Shown: piece by piece, positions 1 through 5,144 of the stretch
Position numbering within the stretch: position 1 is the stretch's first letter
Layout of the letters: the number at the start of each line of letters is the position of its first letter
Source: a virus
Strand: one strand, 5' to 3'
DNA: 30,188 nt
IMG/VR virus record: IMGVR_UViG_3300032241_000776
Coordinates: 1 to 30,188 of that record
Translations under genes and position numbers: made by a program
The notes under the pieces: generated by a model
Seen by the model: only the letters and a program-made list of their open reading frames with translations
Databases searched by the model: none
Told to the model about the DNA's origin: nothing

Positions 1-2
1 GC

Positions 3-131
3 CAGCAACAAGCTGAAATAGAGGAACTTAAAATTATTCGTGGTAACTCTGTGCTTGTGCCATCAGATAAGTTAGCCGAAATGCAAGCTGAATTAATTAC
101 ATTAAGAAAGGCATTAAATGAAATGGCTTAA
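3..131 (+). CDS. Partial CDS, C-terminal end of a coiled-coil-like phage protein
   Basis: An open frame enters from the left edge and ends at TAA 129-131, giving 42 residues rich in Gln, Glu, Leu and Lys (it starts QQQAEIEELK and ends LRKALNEMA). The composition suggests a helical or coiled-coil C-terminus. The start lies outside the window. It overlaps the next gene's ATG at 118 by 14 nt in another frame, the same coupling style seen along the whole plus-strand block. No family is recognised. Confidence 0.6.
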   Translation, partial: QQQAEIEELKIIRGNSVLVPSDKLAEMQAELITLRKALNEMA

Positions 132-336
132 AAAGAAACAACCAGCAAAGACTTATAGCTGGAGATCATTAACCGATATTTTGTCCACTTTGGATGAAGA
201 GGAAGTAGGCAATCTATTGGAACAAGAATTGGAAGGTGCAAAGCGTTGGTCTATCGTACAGCGCTTACATCAACGGTACACCATTCTCCGTGCAGCGAGA
301 GAACGGGAAGAGCTTCGCAAACAAATTGCTGCGTAA
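118..336 (+). CDS. Small hypothetical phage protein (72 aa)
   Basis: This 72-residue protein is highly charged. It has a basic N-terminus (MKWLKKKQPAK) and a helical Glu/Arg/Lys-rich remainder ending in REREELRKQIAA. No signal peptide, membrane segment or metal-binding cluster is visible. It is read in the same direction as its neighbours and overlaps the preceding partial gene by 14 nt, which suggests coupled translation. I do not recognise the family. The position in a run of small early-type phage genes suggests an accessory role, which is inference only. Confidence 0.65.
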   Translation: MKWLKKKQPAKTYSWRSLTDILSTLDEEEVGNLLEQELEGAKRWSIVQRLHQRYTILRAAREREELRKQIAA

Positions 337-360
337 ACTGATTTAACTAGAGGAAAAATC

Positions 361-570
361 ATGAGAACACCTTATATTTGGACTAAAGCTGGAACTGACA
401 TCACCAAACGCTGGCGCACTCAATATGGCTGGGTACCGCCATCCGAGTTGCAAGAGTACAAAGACAAATGGAAATATTGGCAAAATCTTCCAATGCGTGA
501 TTTAGATGCCGACATGCGTGAAGTCTATGAGATGGCATTGCAAAAAGCTAAAGTGGCGAGGATTAAATGA
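361..570 (+). CDS. Small hypothetical phage protein (69 aa)
   Basis: A 69-residue soluble, Trp/Tyr- and Lys-rich protein (motifs IWTKAGTDITKRW and YGWVPPSELQEYKDKW). The start ATG is preceded by a GAGG ribosome site, and the 24-nt gap from the previous gene is the largest in this block before 2535. Its TGA stop overlaps the next ATG (ATGA at 567-570), so translation is probably coupled. The protein looks genuine in composition, but no family or function is recognised. Confidence 0.65.
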   Translation: MRTPYIWTKAGTDITKRWRTQYGWVPPSELQEYKDKWKYWQNLPMRDLDADMREVYEMALQKAKVARIK

Positions 571-737
571 ACGACTTATCGCACGATTTGATTAAGCTTA
601 AAAAGCTATTGAACCAACTTGAAGTATTAAACGCCAATCCCGGATTGGTCGGAAAAAAATTGATTACAGATGCAGTAGAAGAGATTAAAGTAGCAGTTAT
701 CCGACTAGAAATTCAGGTGGCGAATTATGCAGACTAG
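567..737 (+). CDS. Small helical hypothetical protein (56 aa)
   Basis: The frame runs from ATG 567 to TAG 735-737 and encodes 56 residues beginning MNDLSHDLIKLKKLLNQLEVL. Regular Leu/Ile/Val spacing with Lys and Glu suggests two amphipathic helices. It overlaps the previous stop by 4 nt and the next start (727) by 11 nt. No membrane segment or known motif is visible. It is supported by the coupled arrangement and protein-like composition; its function is unknown. Confidence 0.6.
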   Translation: MNDLSHDLIKLKKLLNQLEVLNANPGLVGKKLITDAVEEIKVAVIRLEIQVANYAD

Positions 738-834
738 TTGGGCTGATAAGGTGGCTATTACTGTAATAGTAATAGCCACTATCATTCTTCTTTCTGCCAT
801 TCGCTTTGGGATACGATTGGGAGGCTGGGCATGA
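727..834 (+). CDS. Small single-pass membrane protein (35 aa)
   Basis: A 35-residue product with one strongly hydrophobic stretch of roughly 19 residues (VAITVIVIATIILLSAI) followed by a basic tail (RFGIRLGGWA). This pattern predicts a single membrane helix with the C-terminus in the cytoplasm. The ATG lies 11 nt inside the preceding gene and the TGA overlaps the next ATG (831-834). The size and the coupling on both sides argue that it is real. The role is unknown; small phage membrane proteins can act in superinfection control or host takeover, but nothing here identifies that. Confidence 0.5.
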   Translation: MQTSWADKVAITVIVIATIILLSAIRFGIRLGGWA

Positions 835-1010
835 CTACTTGGACATTATCTGAATTAAACGACAATACGAACGTAAAACCGAATGACTGCCCTGCGGTCA
901 TTATCGACAGCGGCGCTAGCGTGGAACCGATTCCGTTTGCGGGGATGGTTGATCTTTCGATTACAAACGGCGAACAAAAGATTGAAATTAAAAAGACATG
1001 GGAGTTCTAA
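831..1010 (+). CDS. Small hypothetical phage protein (59 aa)
   Basis: The frame starts at ATG 831, overlapping the previous TGA, and ends at TAA 1008-1010. The final A of this stop is also the first base of the next ATG. The 59 residues look soluble and beta-rich (PAVIIDSGASVEPIPFAG, then NGEQKIEIKKTWEF). No catalytic motif or membrane segment is seen and no family is recognised. The UAAUG-type junction suggests termination-reinitiation into the following gene. Confidence 0.55.
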   Translation: MTTWTLSELNDNTNVKPNDCPAVIIDSGASVEPIPFAGMVDLSITNGEQKIEIKKTWEF

Positions 1011-1174
1011 TGGACGAAAAAGAAATAGCCAAATTGCAAGAAAAGTTGGCTAAAGCGTTAGCTGACGCGGACTATTGGCGCCTCATGTACGATAAGCTAA
1101 TTAAGCATATCGATCATCAAGATAGTTATGTGCGTTATTTAGAGCAACAGGTTTGGGGAGGGAAAACATTTTGA
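1010..1174 (+). CDS. Small coiled-coil hypothetical protein (54 aa)
   Basis: Fifty-four residues starting MDEKEIAKLQEKLAKALADADYW, with a clear heptad-like Leu/Ala pattern, then IDHQDSYVRYLEQQVWGGKTF. It is probably a short coiled coil that forms oligomers. Start and stop are both coupled: the ATG shares a base with the previous TAA, and its TGA (1172-1174) overlaps the TTG start of the next gene. The GGAGGG ribosome site of that gene falls within its last codons. Function unknown. Confidence 0.55.
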   Translation: MDEKEIAKLQEKLAKALADADYWRLMYDKLIKHIDHQDSYVRYLEQQVWGGKTF

Positions 1175-1605
1175 GCGAATCTATTACGATTACTAATTTG
1201 GTGAATGGTGGGTCTAGTGTTGAAACCGTTAGCGTTGGCGATCCTTCAATGGGTATGGGTATTGGCGATGTCAATAGCGCCGCCAAAGGCTCTGGTGCTC
1301 GCTACAATGCAGGTAAACCAGACATGAGTTTAATTCCGTTGGTTACTTTGGAAGATGAAGCTAAAGTGTGGGCGTATGGTAAACAAAAATATGCTGCATG
1401 GAATTGGGCTAAAGGCATGGATTGGTCGGTACCATTGGCTTGCGCTTTGCGTCATTTATCTAAATGGCAAGCGGGTGAAGAAAACGACGAAGAGTCTGGT
1501 TTACCGCATCTTGCTCACGCCATGTGCAATCTTCGAATGTTAACTTTATATAGTAAAACTTATCCCGAAGGGGACGATCGACCACCACAGGAATTAATGC
1601 CATGA
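1171..1605 (+). CDS. dATP/dGTP diphosphohydrolase-like protein (DUF5664-type)
   Basis: From TTG 1171 this encodes 144 residues. Residues 42-130 match the phage dATP/dGTP diphosphohydrolase N-terminal family as I know it: GARYNAGKPDMSLIP (42-56), then KYAAWNWAKGMDW, then the helical HLSKWQAGEENDEESGLPHLAHA with clustered Glu/Asp that would bind Mg2+ as in MazG-like all-alpha pyrophosphatases. The expected reaction is dNTP to dNMP plus pyrophosphate, so it would shape the nucleotide pool during infection. TTG 1171 is preferred over the in-frame TTG 1153 because GGAGGG (1157-1162) sits 8 nt upstream and the TTGA overlap matches neighbouring junctions. In some phages relatives accompany 2-aminoadenine DNA, but no purZ-like gene is in this window. 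Confidence 0.75.
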   Translation: MSESITITNLVNGGSSVETVSVGDPSMGMGIGDVNSAAKGSGARYNAGKPDMSLIPLVTLEDEAKVWAYGKQKYAAWNWAKGMDWSVPLACALRHLSKWQAGEENDEESGLPHLAHAMCNLRMLTLYSKTYPEGDDRPPQELMP

Positions 1606-2165
1606 GCTATATTTTGTATTCGTTTTTAGTCATTATTAATTTAATTGGCACTTTGCTAACGTATCCGTTAGCTTTTATCGTTGCTATTTGCTATAGCTAT
1701 CAAGATGGTTGGTGCAATAACGCCACCGTATGGCAGAACAGCCCTCGTCTATGGAAGATTTTGTCTTGGTTCCAAGCTCCAGACAATAGCTTAGACGGCG
1801 ATCAAACATTTCAAGCAAGCCATACCCCTTGCTGGTGGTCTAAAGTCCAATGGCTATGGCGTAACCCTTTTTATGGGTTTGCTGTCGTGACATTTGACGG
1901 CTCTACTGGCATGTCGTATTCAGGAAATCTACATTGCGATGAAAAGAACCCCGGGCATATTTTGGTAAAAGGACATGGGTTATTTCAGTGGGTTTACACC
2001 AAGCATATTTTTGGTAAATGCTTATATCTAAACTTTGGTTGGAACATCCGCGCGCTAGTTGACCCTGCTTTCATAACCCCGGATCAGTGGCATAACAATA
2101 CTGCTCTGATTGCCAAATATCCTGCTACGTTTGCCTTTAGCCCAAGGCTGGTAAGCTATCAATGA
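1602..2165 (+). CDS. Phage membrane-anchored hypothetical protein (187 aa)
   Basis: A 187-residue protein. Residues 1-32 form a hydrophobic N-terminal segment (probable membrane helix or signal anchor). The rest is Trp/Tyr/His-rich and globular, with motifs LSWFQAPDNSLDGDQ, WWSKVQWLWRNPFYGFA and HGLFQWVYTKHIFGKCLYLNFGWNIR. It resembles a family of phage proteins of unknown function with the same DNSLDGD and WSKVxWLWRNPxYGF pattern (I believe DUF7338, but cannot verify). It overlaps the previous gene by ATGA at 1602-1605 and the next at 2162-2165. Its neighbours are also membrane proteins, which hints at a shared envelope role (inference). Confidence 0.65.
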   Translation: MSYILYSFLVIINLIGTLLTYPLAFIVAICYSYQDGWCNNATVWQNSPRLWKILSWFQAPDNSLDGDQTFQASHTPCWWSKVQWLWRNPFYGFAVVTFDGSTGMSYSGNLHCDEKNPGHILVKGHGLFQWVYTKHIFGKCLYLNFGWNIRALVDPAFITPDQWHNNTALIAKYPATFAFSPRLVSYQ

Positions 2166-2392
2166 GTCAAACTAAATTAGGCTCTTTTATTGAAGCATGG
2201 GTAAATGTATTAATAGGGTTTACCATTAATTACATAGCCAATTTGTTAATATTTCCGTTATTTGGATTTCATATTAGCCTATTGGATAACCTGTATATGG
2301 GTCTGCTATATACGCTCATTTCCGTAGCTCGTAGCTATTGCATTCGCCGTTGGTTCAATGCTCGTATCCATAAGCTGTTAGCTAACGTATGA
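2162..2392 (+). CDS. Small two-helix membrane protein (76 aa, DUF7220-like)
   Basis: The 76-residue product has two hydrophobic segments (about residues 12-37 and 43-58) followed by a basic tail SYCIRRWFNARIHKLL, giving an inside-positive C-terminus. The pattern SxTKLGSxIEAxxNxxIGFxxNxxAxLxIFPLFGxH recalls a widespread phage family of unknown function (DUF7220, from memory). It is coupled at both ends by ATGA overlaps. A 10-bp palindrome GTTAGCTAAC lies in its last codons (2377-2386) and recurs in the downstream non-coding region (2837-2846). Confidence 0.65.
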   Translation: MSQTKLGSFIEAWVNVLIGFTINYIANLLIFPLFGFHISLLDNLYMGLLYTLISVARSYCIRRWFNARIHKLLANV

Positions 2393-2535
2393 CACCTTGG
2401 CTAATCGTCGTTACAGGGTTAATTTATACCTATATTTTTATAGAGAACCTGTTTAAAGGCGATTACGGTTTGGCTTTTATGTATGCTGGCTATGCTTTTG
2501 CTAATTATGGAGCGTACTTGCTGGCAACTAGATAA
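2389..2535 (+). CDS. Small membrane protein (48 aa)
   Basis: ATG 2389 overlaps the previous TGA and the frame ends at TAA 2533-2535. The 48 residues contain two hydrophobic stretches (TPWLIVVTGLIYTYIFI and LAFMYAGYAFANYGAYLLA) separated by ENLFKGDYG, so two short membrane helices are likely. It is the last member of the coupled plus-strand chain. The -10 and -35 elements of the next transcription unit overlap and follow its 3' end. No known family is recognised. Confidence 0.55.
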   Translation: MTPWLIVVTGLIYTYIFIENLFKGDYGLAFMYAGYAFANYGAYLLATR

Positions 2536-2546
2536 TCTTTTATAAT
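2518..2546 (+). promoter_or_regulatory. Sigma70-like promoter for the 40-aa gene
   Basis: TTGCTG (2518-2523) and a perfect TATAAT (2541-2546) are separated by 17 nt. The -35 is weak (only TTG matches) but the -10 and spacing are ideal. Transcription would start near 2553, inside the inverted repeat at 2547-2561 and upstream of the ATG at 2578. Confidence 0.55.
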
Positions 2547-2561
2547 TGTTGCATTGCAACA
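2547..2561. promoter_or_regulatory. Inverted repeat directly downstream of the -10 (operator or 5' hairpin)
   Basis: TGTTGC-ATT-GCAACA is a perfect 6-bp dyad with a 3-nt centre, abutting the TATAAT box and covering the likely start site. It could be a repressor site or a 5' hairpin. The same GTTGC/GCAAC arms recur in the terminator at 2709-2725. Confidence 0.4.
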
Positions 2562-2577
2562 TGAATAGGAGATTGCT

Positions 2578-2700
2578 ATGTTTGATTTTGAAAAGCCTTA
2601 CAAGCAGTATGAAGAGTTAATAGAACGCGTTAGACAAGTAAACGAGTTCTGGCTTAATTCGGTGTTTTATTCAATTAAAGAATTTTTTAAAATTAAGTGA
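2578..2700 (+). CDS. 40-residue small protein in its own transcription unit
   Basis: ATG 2578 follows AGGAG (2567-2571) with 6-nt spacing, and the frame ends at TGA 2698-2700. The 40-residue product begins MFDFEKPYKQYEELIERV and continues QVNEFWLNSVFYSIKEFFKIK. It is rich in aromatic and charged residues, consistent with a single amphipathic helix. Unlike the upstream genes it is not coupled. It has a separate promoter (2518-2546), a dyad at the start site and a terminator 5 nt after the stop, giving a transcript of roughly 180 nt. A small regulator or host-takeover peptide is possible, but no family is recognised. Confidence 0.55.
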   Translation: MFDFEKPYKQYEELIERVRQVNEFWLNSVFYSIKEFFKIK

Positions 2701-2705
2701 TACCT

Positions 2706-2731
2706 AAAGGTTGCAATTAGCAACCTTTTTT
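2706..2731 (+). terminator. Rho-independent terminator ending the plus-strand block
   Basis: The 9-bp stem AAAGGTTGC (2706-2714) / GCAACCTTT (2720-2728) has loop AATTA and a run of six T (2726-2731). It lies 5 nt after the stop of the 40-aa gene and should end plus-strand transcription before the junction. Confidence 0.85.
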
Positions 2732-2766
2732 CATACTTATAGGTATAAAAAGATATACAAATATCG

Positions 2767-2778
2767 GACAACAATGTC
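2767..2778. repeat. GACA-ACAA-TGTC dyad (left copy)
   Basis: GACA (2767-2770) and TGTC (2775-2778) form a short dyad within CGGACAACAATGTCT. A similar element, CCGACAATATGTCT, lies at the far side of the junction (3108-3121). The resemblance suggests a repeated protein-binding site, but the motif is short. Confidence 0.3.
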
Positions 2779-2785
2779 TTATTTT

Positions 2786-2814
2786 TGCATGACTTTTTAT
2801 TGAAATTTCATGCA
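2786..2814. repeat. Inverted repeat TGCATGA...TCATGCA
   Basis: A perfect 7-bp inverted repeat, TGCATGA (2786-2792) and TCATGCA (2808-2814), is separated by 15 nt that include the palindrome GAAATTTC. It may be a binding site or a cruciform element. There is no T-run, so it is not a terminator. Confidence 0.4.
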
Positions 2815-2843
2815 CTTACAAGCGTTTTTAAAATAGGTTAGCT

Positions 2844-2884
2844 AACAATAACAAAGTAAATTTGAAAACGATAACAAAGTAAAT
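2844..2884 (+). repeat. Tandem direct repeat, two 18-bp copies
   Basis: Copies at 2844-2861 and 2867-2884 share the 14-mer ATAACAAAGTAAAT and differ at one base over 18 bp. The offset is 23 bp, about two helical turns, which fits iteron-like or operator spacing. The first copy overlaps the palindrome GTTAGCTAAC (2837-2846). Confidence 0.6.
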
Positions 2885-2908
2885 AAAAAAAAATTTCCCG
2901 ATAGGGAA
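2885..2908 (-). terminator. Probable minus-strand terminator of the late operon
   Basis: Read on the minus strand, TTCCC-TATC-GGGAA (2908-2895) is followed by AATTT and a run of T matching the nine A at 2885-2893. The stem is only 5 bp, so strength is moderate. It is the first hairpin-plus-T-run I see beyond the stop of the last minus-strand gene at 3145. Confidence 0.5.
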
Positions 2909-2969
2909 TAATTGTTTAAAAATGTAGAATATATGAAACAAATTTCCCGATAAGGAAAGTTTAAAAATG
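2891..2969. repeat. Two degenerate copies of a 45-50 bp unit
   Basis: AAATTTCCCGATAGGGAA (2891-2908) recurs as AAATTTCCCGATAAGGAA (2940-2957), and each copy is followed by GTTTAAAAATG (2914-2924 and 2959-2969). Each copy can fold (TTCCC/GGGAA and TTTCC/GGAAA). The order is conserved with slightly different spacing, indicating an old tandem duplication. Confidence 0.6.
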
Positions 2970-2975
2970 ACCTAT

Positions 2976-2988
2976 TAATGAGTCATTA
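2976..2988. promoter_or_regulatory. Palindrome TAATGA-G-TCATTA (site 1)
   Basis: A perfect 6-bp dyad around a central G. It shares ATGAGTCATTA with a second, longer dyad 31 bp to the right (3002-3024). Paired odd-centred palindromes are typical of dimeric regulator sites, but no regulator gene is identified in the window. Confidence 0.45.
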
Positions 2989-3001
2989 GATGAGTTAAAG
3001 G

Positions 3002-3024
3002 CTTATTTATGAGTCATTAATAAG
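3002..3024. promoter_or_regulatory. 23-bp dyad, candidate operator (site 2)
   Basis: Left arm CTTATTTATGA and right arm TCATTAATAAG flank a central G at 3013. Ten of eleven positions are symmetric. It is the longest dyad in the junction and shares its core with the palindrome at 2976-2988. Confidence 0.5.
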
Positions 3025-3076
3025 GCATGGTGGTGCAATTGCATTGTCAACATAAGTGTTAATAGACCGCACAATC

Positions 3077-3120
3077 TGTACAAAATGTCGACAAAAATGT
3101 ACATATACCGACAATATGTC
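3077..3120. repeat. Nested palindromes TGTACA / TGTCGACA / TGTACA and GACA-ATA-TGTC
   Basis: TGTACA (3077-3082 and 3098-3103) brackets the 8-bp palindrome TGTCGACA (3086-3093), followed by GACA-ATA-TGTC (3110-3120). The arrangement is nearly symmetric. It may be a protein-binding cluster, lying just beyond the stop codon of the SprT-like gene. Confidence 0.45.
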
Positions 3121-3144
3121 TACAAAACTGCAAATTTTATACCT

Positions 3145-3492
3145 TTAGAGTTCATGACCATCAAATCCTAGCTCCAAGCCCACAGCCATTTTTCTACGTT
3201 TAAAAGTGGCGTCATGAAGCGTCCATTTACCAGATTTATGCCGAGAACAATGGATCATTTCGTGAGCCATAGATCGCACCACTGTATCGTAATGACCGCA
3301 ACGAGCTTTAGATATACTAAAAATGTGCGGTTTAGCCATTGATTCATCGTATTCATAGGTAGCCATTACATTGTGGTCATCAACAATTTCATAACGGCAT
3401 AACTCACTGGGAGGCAAATCCCATTTTAAAAATGGTTCACACTTTGCCAAAGTTAAATAAATAAACTCAAGAATTTTAGGTGTGATTTTCAT
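3145..3492 (-). CDS. SprT-like zinc metallopeptidase
   Basis: The 115-residue product has the zinc-protease signature HEMIH (H77, E78, H81) in SMAHEMIHCSRHK, and a third likely ligand H93 in LHDATFKRR, as in SprT/Spartan-like domains (HExxH then H-x-x-F). It ends with LGFDGHEL, a common end of the phage SprT-like family. SprT/Spartan relatives cleave DNA-crosslinked proteins, but the role of short phage versions is unknown. It is the last gene of the minus-strand operon. Its start overlaps the stop of the metallophosphoesterase gene by 4 nt (3489-3492), so the two are probably translated together. Confidence 0.8.
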   Translation of the reverse strand: MKITPKILEFIYLTLAKCEPFLKWDLPPSELCRYEIVDDHNVMATYEYDESMAKPHIFSISKARCGHYDTVVRSMAHEMIHCSRHKSGKWTLHDATFKRRKMAVGLELGFDGHEL

Positions 3493-4472
3493 ACCTTGTG
3501 AATTTCTCCGCGGAACTCATACTCGCCGTTTTGCTCATCGCTAACCATTATCAACTCTGGCATTAACATTCTACCTTGGTCAAAGGACAGCATCACAAAT
3601 CCGGATCGCCAGTCGAGAGGGTTATCTTCCACATACTCAAAGGTAGGACTCATTGGATCAGCTAAACAGCCGGTCTGGATACCAAAAAAGTTGCCTTGAT
3701 AGTTACTGATTGGGCTAACACAGAGAACGTGCGTATGCCCCGTAATGATGTTTGTGTTGCCCGCTGCCATCAAATTGCTATATCCAGCCGTGCGCCCACC
3801 CTTAAACCTATGTTTTATAACGGTATTTTCCCCAACCCAGAAGCTCCAGCAGGTTTCCCATTCGGGGAAGTGGAATTTAAGGCTAAAACCATCTACACCG
3901 CTATATTCTGGCACCTTGTTGACCAGCCAGCTCTCGTAGCGCATGTCATGGTTGCCTAGCGTCCAGATGAGCCGACAGCCCGCAGGTCTATGTTTAACGA
4001 TCTCATCGAGGTGCTGACGACAATATTCTAGTTCTTGCAAGACGGTAGGTTTGGCATTGTAATTAATTGACGGAAAACGGCTCAAAACCTGTCCATCGAA
4101 GGCGTCGCCGTTGCAGACGATTACCTCTGGCTTGAACTTCTTAATCATCTTTAAAAGGGCTTTAAACGCGGTGGTAGTGGTATCAGTGAAATGCGCGTCT
4201 GAGAACACAATAATGCGCTTTACTTTATCAACGTCTATGCCTCTTCGGACGTTATGGGCTGCTTGTTCTACTTTTTTGAGTGGGGGCTTTTTTTCATCCC
4301 GTTGAGAATTGCTGGTAGGAAGGTCTATCTTATATCGAATTTCGATATTTCGTCGTCGTGTCATTGCGCTTCTAGGGTTTATACCTAGTTCTTTTCCTAC
4401 AAGGGTAGGAGAACCTAGTTTTTTCCAAAGTGCAATAAACTCCTCGTCGGAACAAACAGCTTTAAACACCAT
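3489..4472 (-). CDS. Calcineurin-like metallophosphoesterase with N-terminal HTH-like region
   Basis: The 327-residue protein shows the complete metallophosphoesterase motif set in order: SDAH (D92, H94), NGDAFD (D123), GNHD (N174, H175) and GHTH (H246, H248), all expected to bind a dinuclear metal centre. Residues 8-50 look like a helix-turn-helix or homeodomain-like segment (FIALWKKLGSPTLVGKELGINPRSAMTRRRN), followed by a charged linker. The combination suggests a DNA-associated phosphoesterase or nuclease, but the substrate cannot be told. It sits between a small zinc-finger protein and the SprT-like peptidase, downstream of lysis, an unusual place for a nucleic-acid enzyme. Confidence 0.85.
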   Translation of the reverse strand: MVFKAVCSDEEFIALWKKLGSPTLVGKELGINPRSAMTRRRNIEIRYKIDLPTSNSQRDEKKPPLKKVEQAAHNVRRGIDVDKVKRIIVFSDAHFTDTTTTAFKALLKMIKKFKPEVIVCNGDAFDGQVLSRFPSINYNAKPTVLQELEYCRQHLDEIVKHRPAGCRLIWTLGNHDMRYESWLVNKVPEYSGVDGFSLKFHFPEWETCWSFWVGENTVIKHRFKGGRTAGYSNLMAAGNTNIITGHTHVLCVSPISNYQGNFFGIQTGCLADPMSPTFEYVEDNPLDWRSGFVMLSFDQGRMLMPELIMVSDEQNGEYEFRGEIHKV

Positions 4473-4488
4473 GTAAAACCCCTATTTA

Positions 4489-4698
4489 TTAGAATTTACC
4501 CGCTATCTTCTTAATCTTTTGTTCCATTTCCCAATCCTCGCGGCATTCTGCGGAACAGAATCTACCTTGAGGAATTAGTTCATTACAGCATAGGCAGTGC
4601 CCAGTGTAAGGGTGTTTCTTTTCATTACGAACCGCTTTTATAGCTAATTCACGGTGCAAAGCCTCCATATCGGACGCTTCGTCAAAAAAATCGCTCAT
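4489..4698 (-). CDS. Small zinc-finger protein, DksA/TraR-like
   Basis: A 69-residue protein with an acidic N-terminal helix (MSDFFDEASDMEALHRELAI) and a C4 zinc finger made of C35-x2-C38 and C48-x3-C52 (CLCCNELIPQGRFCSAEC). The layout matches the short phage DksA/TraR-type proteins, which in some cases bind the RNA polymerase secondary channel. A simple structural zinc ribbon is equally possible. It overlaps the endolysin stop by 4 nt (4695-4698) and is separated from the metallophosphoesterase gene by 16 nt. Confidence 0.7.
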   Translation of the reverse strand: MSDFFDEASDMEALHRELAIKAVRNEKKHPYTGHCLCCNELIPQGRFCSAECREDWEMEQKIKKIAGKF

Positions 4699-5144
4699 GC
4701 TAAGGTACCACCTACATTTTCATAAAAGGCTTCAAGATGAGCCATTGAATTAGTCCTCTGCCCATAGGGGCTATTAGGCAGACTAGCCCAAATACGATTG
4801 CATCGAATAACAGCATCTTGAAATCTCCCATCGTTAATTAACATATCTGCGCCAGTTTCTTTAATCAGTTCTAGCGCAATCATATCTTGCGCGTGAGGAG
4901 AAAAGTCTACGGCGCCTACACGAGTCTTATAGGCATCGTATATTCGTTCTAATATTTGATATTTGCCAGCCGCCGTAGAGGTCAACCCATTGATGGTAAT
5001 GTGCTTACGGGGATGGTCTTTATAGCTTTGAAAAAGTGTTCCGCCATACAGAACATTGTAGCCTTCGTCAGAATGCGCCAATAAATCTCTGCCAATCTCT
5101 GAAAAACCGATGGTTTTAAGCAATGCTATTTCATTGTTCGTCAT
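4695..5144 (-). CDS. Endolysin, lambda R-type (GH104) transglycosylase
   Basis: The 149-residue protein aligns by eye with lambda endolysin R along its length: GYNVLYGGTLFQSYKDHPRK, STAAGKYQILERIYDAYK, FSPHAQDMIALELIKE and CNRIWASLPNSPYGQ. The catalytic Glu is E16 (GFSEIGRD), equivalent to the Glu near residue 19 of lambda R. It should cleave MurNAc-GlcNAc bonds with 1,6-anhydro products in the periplasm. No signal peptide or signal-anchor is visible, so export should depend on a holin. The start overlaps the Rz gene by 14 nt. The length is normal for the family. Confidence 0.93.
   Translation of the reverse strand: MTNNEIALLKTIGFSEIGRDLLAHSDEGYNVLYGGTLFQSYKDHPRKHITINGLTSTAAGKYQILERIYDAYKTRVGAVDFSPHAQDMIALELIKETGADMLINDGRFQDAVIRCNRIWASLPNSPYGQRTNSMAHLEAFYENVGGTLA

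Larger units (their letters stand above)
2732..3144. other. Gene-free AT-rich convergent junction rich in palindromes and short repeats
   Basis: About 410 bp separate the end of the plus-strand genes from the end of the minus-strand operon. I see no credible gene. It holds two pairs of direct repeats, at least six dyads, a minus-strand terminator and several GACA/TGTC elements (listed separately). AGGTATAAAA (2741-2750) and its exact complement TTTTATACCT (3135-3144) flank the region. The density of symmetric elements suggests a replication origin, a partition-type site or a regulator-binding region. Which one cannot be told from sequence alone. Confidence 0.6.

Noticed and set aside
3009-3017. 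ATGAGTCAT as a bZIP (GCN4/AP-1-like) binding site
   Set aside because: The match is to a eukaryotic factor with no phage or bacterial counterpart known to me; it is kept only as a generic dyad.
2741-3144. AGGTATAAAA and TTTTATACCT as inward-facing promoters
   Set aside because: No -35 elements at the right distance and no gene downstream of either; a 10-bp AT-rich inverted match could be chance over 400 bp.
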